Shown here: positions 33,401 through 45,330 of the stretch, piece after piece
Layout: the number at the start of each line of letters is the position of its first letter
Numbering within the stretch: the first letter of the stretch is position 1
From: Punica granatum
Lineage: Eukaryota; Streptophyta; Magnoliopsida; Myrtales; Lythraceae
Length of the DNA stretch: 64,000 nucleotides
Assembly: GCF_007655135.1 (NCBI RefSeq)
Contig: NC_045128.1
Coordinates: 7,998,001-8,062,000, forward strand
Reading direction: 5' to 3'
Made by a program: the position numbers and the translations under genes
Notes under the pieces: generated by a model
What the model was told of the DNA's origin: nothing
The model's input: only the letters and a program-made list of their open reading frames with translations
Database searches by the model: none

Positions 33401-35805
33401 CACCTTCAACTTGCGCAGAAGTGTGTTGACAAACAACATGCTGAATTCCGCAAATCTGCAGGTGATGCGTGGTGATACTTAGAGAAAGAAAGCATCATAT
33501 ATATAGATTAGCTATTCGCTCGTGCTTTGCACGGGTTGGTTTAATTATGTTTGTTTATAGAAACAAATATTGGAAATGAATTTATATTTTTGTTCTTTTA
33601 TATGAATAAATGCATCCAACAATGATATTCTTGTATTTGACCTTCCGAATTAGTTTCTAGCCATAAAAATTCAGAACTAAATTATATCAATATCACACAC
33701 GTACCACAAATTAGAGCTATTAATCAAGATAGTTTGTTCTCGCAATAATATAAATGTGCATTTATCTTATAAAACAAAATTAATTTATAAGAGAAGATAA
33801 TTACATTTTTTTAAAAAAATAAGCACATAATCTATCTATTATTACATATATAAAAGTTTGAAGCTCAATTACGTGTTTCTCCACTTCTCAAAATTCTCAT
33901 TTTATCATTCTGTGTATGTACACTTCTCTGAATTCCTCTTTTGTCCATTCAGTGTATATGGACATCTTCCTTAACTCCATTCACCCATTCAATATATTAA
34001 AACACTTTCTATTGGTAATTTTTATTTTTGATATGACAAGGCTTTTCGTATTAGTACCTATTCAAAAAAATTGTTTTATATAAATTCAACAATAGATATT
34101 TATTTATACCCATAATAAAAATGTGTAGACATTTTCACACACGGCTTCCAATACATCCTTTCATTCTTTCACTTCCAGATTCTTTGTTCCCGCCATCTCC
34201 AAACGATTTTATATAAGTTCCCATCAAATTCATCCAACCAAAAAAAAAAAAAAAAGTTCCCATCAACAGTCATCAAGTCCGAGCACTCTCTCCCCTTTGC
34301 CTCATTCCAAATGGGAAACTGCCACCGAATCCAGACCTTCCTTTCCCCCTTCCTCGTTCCAAGTCTCCTCCCTTCTGTGGATTCCCCCATACGAGCGCCT
34401 ATTTCACATCCTCTCTCATGAAGTGCTCTTCTCAAAGCCACGAACTTGCCTGAACTTGCTAATTATTAAATATTTTTAAAGTGGACTCCTGTTAACAAGC
34501 CGTGGAACGAATGGATGACTCTTGTTAATGGGAGTCTACTTTAAATATATATAATAGATTATTTAATAAGAGCAATTATTTTATGTAATTAAGGAGCAAT
34601 TAAGGAGAAACACGTGGATGACAGAAATATGGACACATACGGGACACATGGCGCAGTCTAATGTACCTAAAATAATAGGTGTCGTGAACATGATTAAATC
34701 CTCCAAGTATTATATATTATATATAGATTATGCTTCCATGTCCTTTCCTCCCCTCGCCCTCCCCTTCCCTCCCCTCTCCTATCCTTTCCCTCCCCTAAAA
34801 CTTTTAACATTTGTTTCAATGTAATGGAATTGGTCTTAAGTGAAATAAGTATGTAATATGAATTAATAAGTAATAGAATTATAATTACGTAGGAACTTAT
34901 TTATTTGACTAGATGTAATAGAGAATGTGTGAATTACCAATTTTTAAGTTGGTTTGATAAAATCGATAGGATCAAAGTAAGAAATTATCCCTCCTATGTA
35001 AAGATGGAAATGGCCCCATAAAACAAATATTAAAATTTATTTATTAAATTCACCCAAAAAATATTAAAAATAAAATTTAAAGTAATATTTATTAAAAACA
35101 TAAAAGTTTAAACTAAAAAAATATTAACTTAAAAACAAAAGGAAAACGATGACACTGATGAACGAGTTGCCTTCTTCCCTGATTCGCCGGAGCTTTGCTA
35201 GGGGCTCCCAGCCAAGCCCAGGGCTGGTCGAACCAAGCTCGGGAGCTCAGGATGGCTTCTCTAGCCTCGAGGCCTAATTCGACGAACCCAGGGTTCGCGA
35301 GCCCCTTGGCTGGGTTGTCGCCTCTAGTGCGAACCCACTGTGAGCCTCTCGAGCCCGATCTGGCTCAGCGAGGCCAAATCTAGCCTTAAATCTAGCCTCA
35401 ACCAGGCTAGATCTGGTTTGCCGGCACGAGGGCAACCGGGAGAGTGTCTCCTTACATAGCCTCAAAGAAGCACAAACTGAGACTATTCAAAGATAATGAA
35501 GAAGTGACTTACCCTGTAGGCTTCACTTCTTGCCCTTTGATTCCGGCGACCACTTTGAGAGCCTCCTCCCACTTCTTCACTTGCTCTTTTCCATGCTTCT
35601 TCTCGTGCTTCCGTAGTTCCTTCTTGAATAATTCCGTGCGTAGCTTAACATCGTCTGGTGTGGCTGTGTAGAAAATCGGCATGATCTTCTTCTTGAACTC
35701 GACCATTCTTTCAACTTCTCGGAGACACCACGCACTGGCAGCAAAGTTACTGGAGAAGATTGGTACGCATATCTTGGAGTTCTCGATGGCCGGTAGAATC
35801 TTGCA
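30423..35805 (-). pseudogene. TIR-NB-LRR pseudogene, unit B
   Basis: Same exon layout as TNL A: TIR remainder 35805-35513, NB-ARC 33455-32378, LRR 32271-31990, LRR 31893-30423. Lesions: a deletion of about 314 bp removes the start codon, anchor and first half of the TIR (junction 35804, microhomology GC); two CGA-to-TGA stops in NB-ARC at 33308-33310 (just before the P-loop) and 32840-32842; the exon-2 donor GT is AT (base 32377); a one-base frameshift at an LRR recombination junction (31461-31466); and further deletions in the 3' LRRs near 30690 and 30465. Three 138-bp LRR modules remain. The P-loop GGIGKTT, kinase-2 and MHD are still readable, so decay is recent. Confidence 0.92.
33505..33541 (-). 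mobile_element. Helitron-like 3' terminus, unit B copy
   Basis: Orthologous to 6279-6311: the hairpin ACCCGTGCAAAGCACG, then CTAA. Presence in both units places the insertion before the duplication. Confidence 0.38.
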
Positions 35806-38397
35806 TCAGTTTTGCTCAATGGGCAGAAAAAATTCAGCAATGGATCGTAAAACAAACAGATGAATGGGAAGGAGACTGATGAGTCAATGTGTGGGCCCCA
35901 GTGCTTCCTGATGGCTTTCTTTTTTTAAAAAAAATTTTTCATTCGTTTCCTTTTTTCATGTCTTTATACATGATGAGACGCGTAAGATCAACGCATTCAT
36001 AATCGATTATTTATTAATTATATTTTATTTAATAAATTGATTGTGTACAAGACATTTAGGGAAATAGATATTTACATTAATTACATGAATTTAATCAAAT
36101 TTTAAAAATCAAATTTTTAAAAAGTACTGAATACGAAAGAAAAGAAATGAGATTTAAATGCTTTGGTTGTTGGTCTATTAATCCATGCAATTCTTTTATT
36201 GTTTATTTGGTCATCTGACGAGTGCAATTGCCTATGAATTTCCATTATGTTCCCTTTGGCCGGTTCTATGGAGACGCGCTTTGACCAAATTGTTCTCTGG
36301 AATATATCATCTTGGCTGAAGCTAGAATGTTGGACGCGCTTCCCCTGCAGGTGGCACGGGTAAAACATTAATGAGGGTCGATATGATGAGCCAACGCTGC
36401 TTCTTTTTTTTTTTTTGCCAAGTAAATAGATTCCAACACTGCAATTTTTTTCGCAATAGATATGTGACCAAATTTGTAAAGATCGACTCTCATTCTGTTT
36501 ATACTTCTTACCACATTTCCATGTCATGTATATTGTTGGGGGGCAATATTCCAGCTTTGAAATGGTGGCAAATTATGAATGAGTTTTTATGCTCGATATT
36601 TCATGATTTTATTTGTTTCTTAAATCTATCACATGTTTTAAAATTCGTCAAAAAAGACTTATTATTTACATTTTATTTCAAATTTATAACGCCGTCAATT
36701 TATGCGTCAATAAAACGTACGTGTGCCACAAACCTATATCATGATTTTAATTTTTTTTTCTCGAATATATCACATTGTTTTAATTTTTTTCTCAAATCCA
36801 TCCTTGGCGAAGGGCTACAGTGACAAAGATGGGGCCCACTTACGTTCCATGTCAACAATACTGTTAGATGTTGACGGAAAAATTAATCTAAGATAGATTT
36901 AAAACCAAATGTAAACCATGAGTTTTCTAGGTAATTTTTAAACAATGTAATAGATTGGAGAAATGGGTGAAACCATGAAATATATGGAGTAAAAACCCCA
37001 ATAGTAAATAAGAGTCTTGTTTCCTTAAAAAATAAAAACAATTGTTCTTTTTTGGGTTATGAATCATGGTGTTCGAAAACCCAATTAAGTCCCAACTAAT
37101 CCATTTTTTTATTTGTTATCATATAAATTTACAAAATTTCACTTCAATATTCACACCTACCAAAACATCAATTCCTCCGTACAAATGATAATGGTACTAA
37201 CTTGCCAAATGAAATTTGAGTTGGCATTTTTTTTATTTCCATAAAATCAAAGTTTTTCCCAAATCTAACTTTTTAAAAAAAATTTCATAACATCACAAAC
37301 TTTTTGTTCTTTTAATTATTTTAAAATTATTGATCCTTATTTATGTTGTGATTTTTTTAATTTATAGCACTAAATATATGAAAAATCCAATTTAAATTGC
37401 TTTTAATTTCACGTAAGACTAATTAATAAATACATTTAGAAGCAAGTTTAACTATAAATTATTATTATTATTATTATTATTATGAAATTATAAAAAGAAT
37501 ATTATCACTCACATAGGGTTAATTATAATAGTGGTATAAAACTTTATTTCGTAATTTGTTGTAATAAACTATACTCTGTTAACTCTCTGTTGACACTTTT
37601 TAGTATTTTCTGACGTAGCAGCTGACTCATCAAATACTATATGACGTACCATTTATTAGAAGCAGGTTCAACGATAGACTATATTCAGGTTAGATGTATT
37701 GTTTATTAGCTTTTCATTTCCTCTTTTAAATCCATATATAGATCACGGAAAAAATATAATTTTTTTTGTCCTGTTAATTTAGTCTTCGATAAATTTTGAT
37801 CATCTAAGTTTCAAAGTGTCGAATTAATCCTATAAGTTTGCTTTGTAAGGCAATTTTGGTCCATTTGGTGACTTCTATGACAAAAAATGCCTCTCTTTTT
37901 CAAAACTTATAGGACCACATTTTAATTGAAAGCCAATGTATAACTATAAAAATATCTTTTTCAAAACTTATAAGATGAAAATTATCTTACGGAGCAAATA
38001 TATAGGATTAATTCGATAGTTTTAGATCTTATACGATCAAAATTGACTTAATGTCAAATTTATAGGACAAAAAATCACTCTTGTTAAAAAAATATAATAA
38101 TAAAAATAAAATAAAATATCACTCTTCCGGAATTAAATCTGCACCTCTTCAATTTCTTTCTTTTTCTTTTTTTTTTCCAATGGCAATTTCATGCTATTCC
38201 ACGAGCCTGTGGACTCACAGAGGTGTTGTTTACTCTTGGTTTGGTTTGGTGTTTGTATGGGCAGTATGACAGCCACTCTACACTTCACTTTTGCTGCCTC
38301 ATCTCCATCCATCTAACCCCTTCCCTTCTGCCTCTTCCATAATACACAGACCCATATCAGAATTCAAAAGAAAGCCATCACACTCCGACCCGGTTCC
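35806..38397. other. AT-rich intergenic stretch, unit B
   Basis: Matches 8874-11510. Between about 36420 and 37000 it differs from unit A at many positions; from about 37040 on it is nearly identical. An ATT microsatellite lies near 37460. No gene seen. Confidence 0.6.
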
Positions 38398-39073
38398 AAG
38401 GCGGCCGTGCAGTGTCTGTACCCTGCCCCGAGCCCGACCGGGAACAATGCCGGTGGCCTCCGTCGGACAAGACTAGCATCTCCTTCGGCCCTCAAGTCTT
38501 CCTCCTCCTCCTCCTCCTCCTCCTCCTCTTCACTTCACTAGCTCTTGCTCCGGGTGGCACGTACCAATACCACCACCGCCACCACAAGCCTGAGGTTCTC
38601 CATGCGTGTCGGCTCCAAGGAAGCCTACATTGCCGGGATTGCGGGTAAGCCATGTGACGAATGCGATCACACTGTATTGCTCCCAACGACGTTAATATTG
38701 TTTATCCTGATTGGTTTTTATTATTTCTGCGTATATACTATATAGGTACATCTACAACGAGCGAACTCCGTTCGAGAAGCTGCCCGATAATTACTTCTGT
38801 CCAGGTAACCATCACTGATTGTTCCCCTCGTTAAAAATGCTAGAATTCAATTCAGCGTGTTGAGTTGAATTCAATTCCTTTGTTCAAAGTACGGAATAAT
38901 GTTGGAAATGAATTTAGAACAAAGTAGTGAATTTGAAATGAGCCGAAAATAAGCTAAAACCGAATTGAGCTCTGTTTTCGTAAGAGGATGCCTTGTTGCG
39001 ATATGAGGTTGATGATATATTGGCTAGCAAGCAGAGCATTTTCCTGGTTGTTGAGACTAAAATAATATGAGAG

Positions 39074-39078
39074 CCTAT
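39074..39078. repeat. Target-site duplication CCTAT, left
   Basis: The five bases before the 5' LTR equal the five after the 3' LTR (44520-44524). Unit A has a single CCTAT at 12180-12184 in the same context, the unoccupied site. Confidence 0.97.
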
Positions 39079-39780
39079 TGTTGGGTATCCCTCCAATTTG
39101 GAGGAAGTTGGGCTCAAATTATATTGGGCTTTTATCGGGCTTTAATAGGCCCAAGAACCCATTTTTGTTAGGGTTTATTCTTCAGCAAATCAGCTGAGGT
39201 ATAAAAGCAGCAGCAGACTGCAGTAGCAGCAGAGGGTAGACAGCAGCGGCAGAGGAGCTGCAAGCAGCAAAACAGCACAAAGAACAAAGGAAGAGCAGAG
39301 CCGAATTCTGCTCAACAGGGGCAGCGCGCAGCTGGAGATCAAATCTCGATCGGGACATCAAACGAACTCCGATTGGGACGAAATTTTGACAGCAGCTTCA
39401 CAACACGTGGGGCTAACTTCTGAACGGTCAGAATTTCTATTCGAGCTCTGTAGGTGCTGTTTCAGCTGATTTTGTGAACCACCCGGTGTGGGTGACGAAT
39501 TTAGTATTTGGGTGATCCAAGAGAGTGTTTCTCTTGAGTTTGGTGATCCAAGGGTTTACCCTTGATGAAAGACATTGTATAACCTTCATAGTGGATCGTT
39601 GATTCGGAGTTGGTCCCGTGGTTTTTCCCCATATTGGGGTTTTCCACGTAAAATTCTTGGTGTTGTTTTACTTTACTGCTTGTTGGTTGATTTGATTAGT
39701 TCCTATCTCGATTACACTAGTAGGGGAGGAAGATTAATCGCTGCGTTATTATTTGGTTGAGTACATCCCTAACCCCAACA
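39079..39780 (+). repeat. 5' LTR
   Basis: 702 bp, starts TGTTGGGTATCC and ends ACCCCAACA. A TATAAAAG box at 39200-39207 is followed by an AGCAGC-rich region, the likely start of transcription. Confidence 0.97.
39200..39207 (+). promoter_or_regulatory. LTR TATA box
   Basis: TATAAAAG, 121 bp into the LTR; the same element lies at 43939-43946 in the 3' LTR. Confidence 0.7.
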
Positions 39781-39782
39781 AG

Positions 39783-39794
39783 TGGTATCAGAGC
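39783..39794 (+). other. Primer binding site (initiator tRNA-Met)
   Basis: TGGTATCAGAGC, two bases after the 5' LTR, is complementary to the 3' end of plant initiator tRNA-Met, the usual Copia primer. Confidence 0.95.
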
Positions 39795-39833
39795 CTCGGG
39801 TTAGAGAAGTTTGAGTTTTTCGGTGTTTTCGAG

Positions 39834-42800
39834 ATGGAGGAATCTACAGGATCTATGTTCAAGTTGAATGCAACCAACTACTCTATATGGAAGTCTCGGA
39901 TGGAGGATCTTCTATTTTGCAGGGATTTGTACGATCCTATTGAAGGGGATTCCGCGAAACCCAAAGATAAGGATGACAAGGCTTGGGAACGCACAAATCG
40001 GAAGACTATTGGTTTGATTCGGCAGTGGATAGACAATAGTATTTATCATCATGTTGCTCAGGAGACAAATGCGAAAGCTTTGTGGGATAAATTGACAAAT
40101 CTCTATGCGAGGAAGACACCACAAAATAAGGCATTCCTCGTGAAGAAGCTGGTTCATCTTCGTTTCCAGGATGGAGGTGATATGGCTGCGCACATGAGTA
40201 ATTTCCAGGATATTATTAACCAGTTGACGAACCTGGAGATAATATTACCCGATGAGTTGCAGGCCTGTCTACTTTTAGGGACTCTACCGGATAATTGGGA
40301 CACACTTGTGGTTGCATTAAGCAATTCTGCGCCAAACGGGAAGCTATCGTTGGCTACGGTGACAGACAGTTTATTTAATGAGGAGACTAGAAGGAAAGGC
40401 ACGGGAATTTCCATTCAGTCTGAAGCTTTGGTTACTGAACAACGGGGGAGAAGTCAAAGCAGAAATTTATCTTCCAAGCATAGTAACTCACGTGGCAAAT
40501 CGAGGGGCAGATCAAAGTCGAAGACGAGGAAAGTGGTCACTTGCTATCACTGTGGAAAAGAGGGACACTACAAAAGGGAGTGTAGAGCTTTGAAGAAAAA
40601 TCAGAATGGCAACGGTGAGAGCAAGAAGGAAGAAGGCACTACAGCAGTGGCATGTGATGGAGAGACCTACATCATTTGTGATGAAACTTATGTGAATTTC
40701 ACATGTCAGGACTCTACCTGGGTTGCAGATACAGGTGCCTCGTTTCATGTCACTCCTCATCGGGATTTCTTTTCATCTTACACTACCGAGGACTATGGTT
40801 ATGTGAGAATGGGGAATGGACAATCATGCAAGATTGTCGGTATTGGTGATGTCTGTCTAGAGACCGAGCTTGGCTGCAAGTTGTTTTTGAAGAAGGTGAG
40901 GCATGTTCCAGAAATTCGCCTTAACCTAATCTCGACGGGTCAACTTGATGATGAAGGCTACAGTAATGAATTCAGCAATGGGAGATGGAAGCTCTCCAAG
41001 GGTTCGTTGATTGTGGCACGGGGTCAGAAGACCGACACTCTCTACAGGCTGCGTGCCAGACACAATTCCGGTCAAATTAATGTTGTTGAGGATTATCCTA
41101 TCGAGCTATGGCATAGGAGACTTGGGCATATCAGTGAGAAAGGTATTCAAATTCTTGCTAGAAAGCAGTCTTTGCCCATTAAAGGTATGCACATGAGCAC
41201 CTGTGATCACTGTTTAGCTGGTAAGCAGAGGAGAGTTTCTTTTGTTAGAAGTCGTCCCTCTAGATGCCATCATATACTTGATCTTGTGCATACAGATGTT
41301 TGTTTTATGTCGGATAGATCTCTTGGTGGTGCTCTCTATTTTGTGACATTTATAGATGATCACACCAGGAAAGTTTGGGCTTACCCTATGAGAACTAAAG
41401 ATCAGGTGACTGAGATTTTCAAGAACTTCCATGTAGCAGTGGAAAGAGAAACAGGCATGAAGCTGAAATGTGTCAGAGCTGATAATGGTGGTGAGTATAG
41501 AGGTCCTTTCGAGAACTATTGCAGGACTCACGGTATCAAACTTGAGAAGACGGTACCGAAGACACCACAACAGAACGGGCTTGCAGAGAGGATGAACCGC
41601 ACAATTGTTGAGAGAGTTCGTTGTATGCTTTCTCAAGCGAAACTGTCTAAGCCTTTCTGGGGCGAGGCAATGAGGTCAGCGGTTAATCTTATTAATCTTA
41701 CACCGTCAGTTGCACTTGATGGAGATGTACCCCAGCAGGTGTGAACCGGCAAGAAAGTATCATACAAGCATCTCAGAGTATTCGGGTGCAGGGCATCTGT
41801 TCACATTCCTCGAGATGAAAGATCAAAACTTGATGCCAAGGCAAAACAATGCATCTTCTTGGGTTATGCACATGAAGAGTTCGGGTACAGGCTTTGGGAC
41901 CCTGATAGCAAGAAGATCATCAGGAGCAGGGATGTTGTCTTCTTTGAGGACCAAACAATCGAGGATTTGCAAAAGTTAGAGAAGGCCAGTGTAGGCAATC
42001 CTCACGAGATCTCTATTCCTGTACCGGTTGATGTAGAGCATCCAATGGAAGAGGTACCTGGTGAGTATGAAGAAACCACGACTGGGGGTGAGATTCCTCA
42101 GGTAGATGATGATGTGACTACGGATGATACAGGCTCGCAGTTACAGTTAGAGCCTGCAGATCTACCTAGACAATCTGATAGAATAAGACGATCATCTACA
42201 AGATATCCGCCTCATGAATATGTGCTACTGACTGACGGGGGAGAACCTGAGTGCTATGATGAAGCTGTGGCACATGAGTACAAGGAGCACTGGTTGAAGG
42301 CGATGAATGAGGAGATGAACTCCTTGTCTGAAAATCACACGTATGACCTAGTGAAGCTACCGCAAGGTAAGAGAGCATTGAAGAACAAATGGGTCTACAG
42401 GTTGAAGACAGAGAACTCGCGACCTCGATACAAAGCTCGACTGGTAGTGAAAGGTTTCAACCAGAAGAAAGGAGTTGACTTCGAGGAGATCTTCTTGCCC
42501 GTTGTCAAGATGTCATCGATCCGAGTTGTTCTCGCACTGGCAGCTAGTCTAAATTTAGAGATCGAGCAGCTCGATGTAAAAACAGCTTTCCTACATGGTG
42601 ACTTGGAGGAAGAAATATATATGGAGCAGCCTGAAGGATTCCGAGTTAAAGGTAAGGAGCATTTGGTGTGCAGGCTGAGGAAGAGCTTGTATGGGCTTAA
42701 GCAAGCACCTCGGCAGTGGTATAAAAAGTTTGACTCTTTCATGTTGAGCCATGGCTACACACGGACAACTTCAGATCATTGTGTGTTCGTGAAACAATTC

Positions 42801-43802
42801 TCGAATGGTGATTTTATCATTTTACTGTTATATGTGGATGATATGCTACTTGTTGGTCATGATATGAGCAAGATTACAGAGTTGAAGAAGGAGCTCAACA
42901 AGTCCTTTGCCATGAAGGATTTGGGACCGGCAAAGCAGATCCTTGGGATGCATATTTCTCGTGACAGATCAAGTGGAAAACTTTGGCTTTCTCAAGAGAA
43001 GTACATCGAGAAGATTTTGGATCGGTTCAACATGGGTAATGCTAAACCAGTTTCATCACCACTTGCTTCTCATTTCAAACTTAGCTCGAAGCAATGTCCT
43101 ACAAGTGAGAAGGAGAAAGAAGAGATGAAGAAAGTTCCTTACTCATCAGCTGTAGGAAGTTTGATGTATGCCATGGTCTGTACAAGACCAGATATCGCTC
43201 ATTCTGTTGGTGTGGTTAGTCGTTTTCTCTCCAATCCGGGGAAAGAGCATTGGAATGCAGTTAAGTGGATTCTGAGGTATCTCAGAGGAACATCCAAGGT
43301 GTGTTTACACTTTGGCACTGGTAAGCCGGAGTTAGTGGGCTACACGGATGCAGATATGGCAGGAGATATCGATTCCCGGAAATCCACTTCGGGATACTTG
43401 ATGACTTTTGCAGGGGGAGCTATCTCATGGCAATCAAGGCTTCAAAAGTGCATCGCTTTGTCTACAACGGAAGCCGAATACATTGCGGTGACCGAAGGTT
43501 GCAAGGAGATGTTGTGGTTGCAAAAGTTTTTGCAGGAGTTGAGCTTGAAGCAAGAAAGGTATGTTCTACACTGTGATAGTCAAAGCGCCATTCATCTTTG
43601 CAAGAATCCCACTTTCCATTCGAGGTCGAAGCATATCGATATCAAGTTTCATTGGATTAGAGATGTGTTGGAGTCCAAGCTGGTGAAGCTAGACAAAGTG
43701 CACACTGATGAGAATGGAGCTGATATGATGACAAAACCTCTCGCTAGGGAGAAACTTCATGTTTGCCGAAGTATAGCCGGTATGCTTGAAGCCTCCAAAT
43801 AG
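39834..43802 (+). CDS. Copia gag-pol polyprotein, interrupted by one TGA
   Basis: One frame of 1322 codons from ATG 39834 to TAG 43800-43802. Gag (N-terminal, starting MEESTGSMFKLN) with zinc knuckle CYHCGKEGHYKREC at residues 237-250; aspartic protease DTG at 299-301; pre-integrase HH/CC region (LWHRRLGH, CDHCLAGK); integrase core with the first Asp at 488 (HTD) and RADNGGEYRG; reverse transcriptase with YVDD at 1000-1003; RNase H and the C-terminal STTEAEYIA region. A TGA at 41742-41744 (codon 637, C-terminal side of integrase) breaks the frame, which continues in the same phase with no indel. The start is chosen as the first ATG after the PBS that gives the Gag N-terminus; the frame is open further upstream into the LTR. 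Confidence 0.93.
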
Positions 43803-43804
43803 TC

Positions 43805-43815
43805 GGGAGGGGGAG
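43805..43815 (+). other. Polypurine tract
   Basis: GGGAGGGGGAG just before the 3' LTR, the expected plus-strand primer site. Confidence 0.88.
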
Positions 43816-43817
43816 TT

Positions 43818-44519
43818 TGTTGGGTATCCCTCCAATTTGGAGGAAGTTGGGCTCAAATTGTATTGGGCTTTTATCGGGGTTTAATAGGCCCAAGAACCCA
43901 TTTTTGTTAGGGTTTATTCTTCAGCAAATCAGCTGAGGTATAAAAGCAGCAGCAGACTGCAGTAGCAGCAGAGGGTAGACAGCAGCGGCAGAGGAGCTGC
44001 AAGCAGCAAAACAGCACAAAGAACAAAGGAAGAGCAGAGCCGAATTCTGCTCAACAGGGGCAGCGCGCAGCTGGAGATCAAATCTCGATCGGGACATCAA
44101 ACGAACTCCGATTGGGACGAAATTTTGACAGCAGCTTCACAACACGTGGGGCTAACTTCTGAACGGTCAGAATTTCTATTCGAGCTCTGTAGGTGCTGTT
44201 TCAGCTGATTTTGTGAACCACCCGGTGTGGGTGACGAATTTAGTATTTGGGTGATCCAAGAGAGTGTTTCTCTTGAGTTTGGTGATCCAAGGGTTTACCC
44301 TTGATGAAAGACATTGTATAACCTTCATAGTGGATCGTTGATTCGGAGTTGGTCCCGTGGTTTTTCCCCATATTGGGGTTTTCCACGTAAAATTCTTGGT
44401 GTTGTTTTACTTTACTGCTTGTTGGTTGATTTGATTAGTTCCTATCTCGATTACACTAGTAGGGGAGGAAGATTAATCGCTACGTTATTATTTGGTTGAG
44501 TACATCCCTAACCCCAACA
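43818..44519 (+). repeat. 3' LTR
   Basis: 702 bp, differing from the 5' LTR at three positions; ends CCCCAACA, followed by the target duplication CCTAT. Confidence 0.97.
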
Positions 44520-44524
44520 CCTAT
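44520..44524. repeat. Target-site duplication CCTAT, right
   Basis: Second copy of the duplicated target, matching 39074-39078. Confidence 0.97.
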
Positions 44525-45330
44525 GACTAAAATCACATGTGATGTGGACATTTGATATGTTCTGCAGTGTGTGGTGCCCCGAAGCGAAGGTTCAAGCCGT
44601 ATCTGCCAGCCGTGACCAACAACGCGAACGATACCGACATGCGCAAGGCAAGTAAGGGGTTAGATCAAGAGGGACGAAGCTATCGGATAATCCAATGCTT
44701 ACTCTGCTCACTCTTATGTGCCACAATGTTGGCAAAGTATTGAGTTCAATGGGTACATGTACCCCGTTATCCCCACATATTACATATTTCTATCGGCGTA
44801 TTAATCTGTGACACCGATAATCAAGCAATACATGTTCCTCTGAAATCGATCGATGATGATGATGATGCAGACGAGCATTGCCAATCCCGATTGTGGTGGG
44901 AGTGGTTGCACTTGCTGGCTTGTATTTCTACCTGAACAGCACCTTCTAATCCACCTTAGGGAAGCTGAGATCAATTCCTACTTTCTACATTGATTTTATT
45001 TATTTACTTAAGCCCTCAAATTTTGTAAATTTCACCTTCCTACAGCTAGGAATTTGTATCTGCAGGAGCACTTTCCTAACTTCTCTGTTATCTATTAATC
45101 CTCAATCCATATGGAGTACACAGTTGAGATCGAGTTATAGATAGAGCAGGTTATTTCGCTGGGAAGCCAGGCCAAGCCGAGTGCCCTTGCGGATAATATA
45201 GCCATCAAGACCGCAATACTGCTAGCTATCAATGGCAGAAAGAGGTTCAATCTGACGCTAGCTAGCTAACTCATAGAGAATTGAATTACTTTTCAACAGT
45301 ATAATATGTATCATCTACCTGCTTTCACAG

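Larger units (their letters stand above)
39079..44519 (+). mobile_element. Ty1/copia LTR retrotransposon, 5441 bp
   Basis: Complete structure: 702-bp LTRs (39079-39780 and 43818-44519) with TGTTGGG...CCAACA ends, PBS, one gag-pol frame with gag, protease, integrase, reverse transcriptase and RNase H in Copia order, polypurine tract, and a 5-bp target duplication. The LTRs differ at three positions only (39121, about 39140 and about 39743 in the 5' copy). Domain sequence suggests a Tork/Tnt1-like lineage, not tested. Non-autonomous as it stands because of one internal stop codon. Confidence 0.97.
38398..44949 (+). pseudogene. Rubredoxin-like pseudogene, unit B, split by a Copia element
   Basis: Exons at 38398-38644, 38746-38804, 44568-44651 and 44871-44949 match those of unit A at the same spacing. 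The Copia element (39079-44519) lies in the second intron, same strand. The start codon position reads AAG rather than ATG, and the one-base deletion that breaks the first C-x-x-C knuckle is shared with unit A. Exon 3 (VCGAPKRRFKPYLPAVTNNA) and the C-terminal helix are still readable. Confidence 0.72.

Noticed and set aside
39912..40760. Minus-strand frames inside the Copia element
   Set aside because: Antisense shadows of gag-pol with no recognisable domain.
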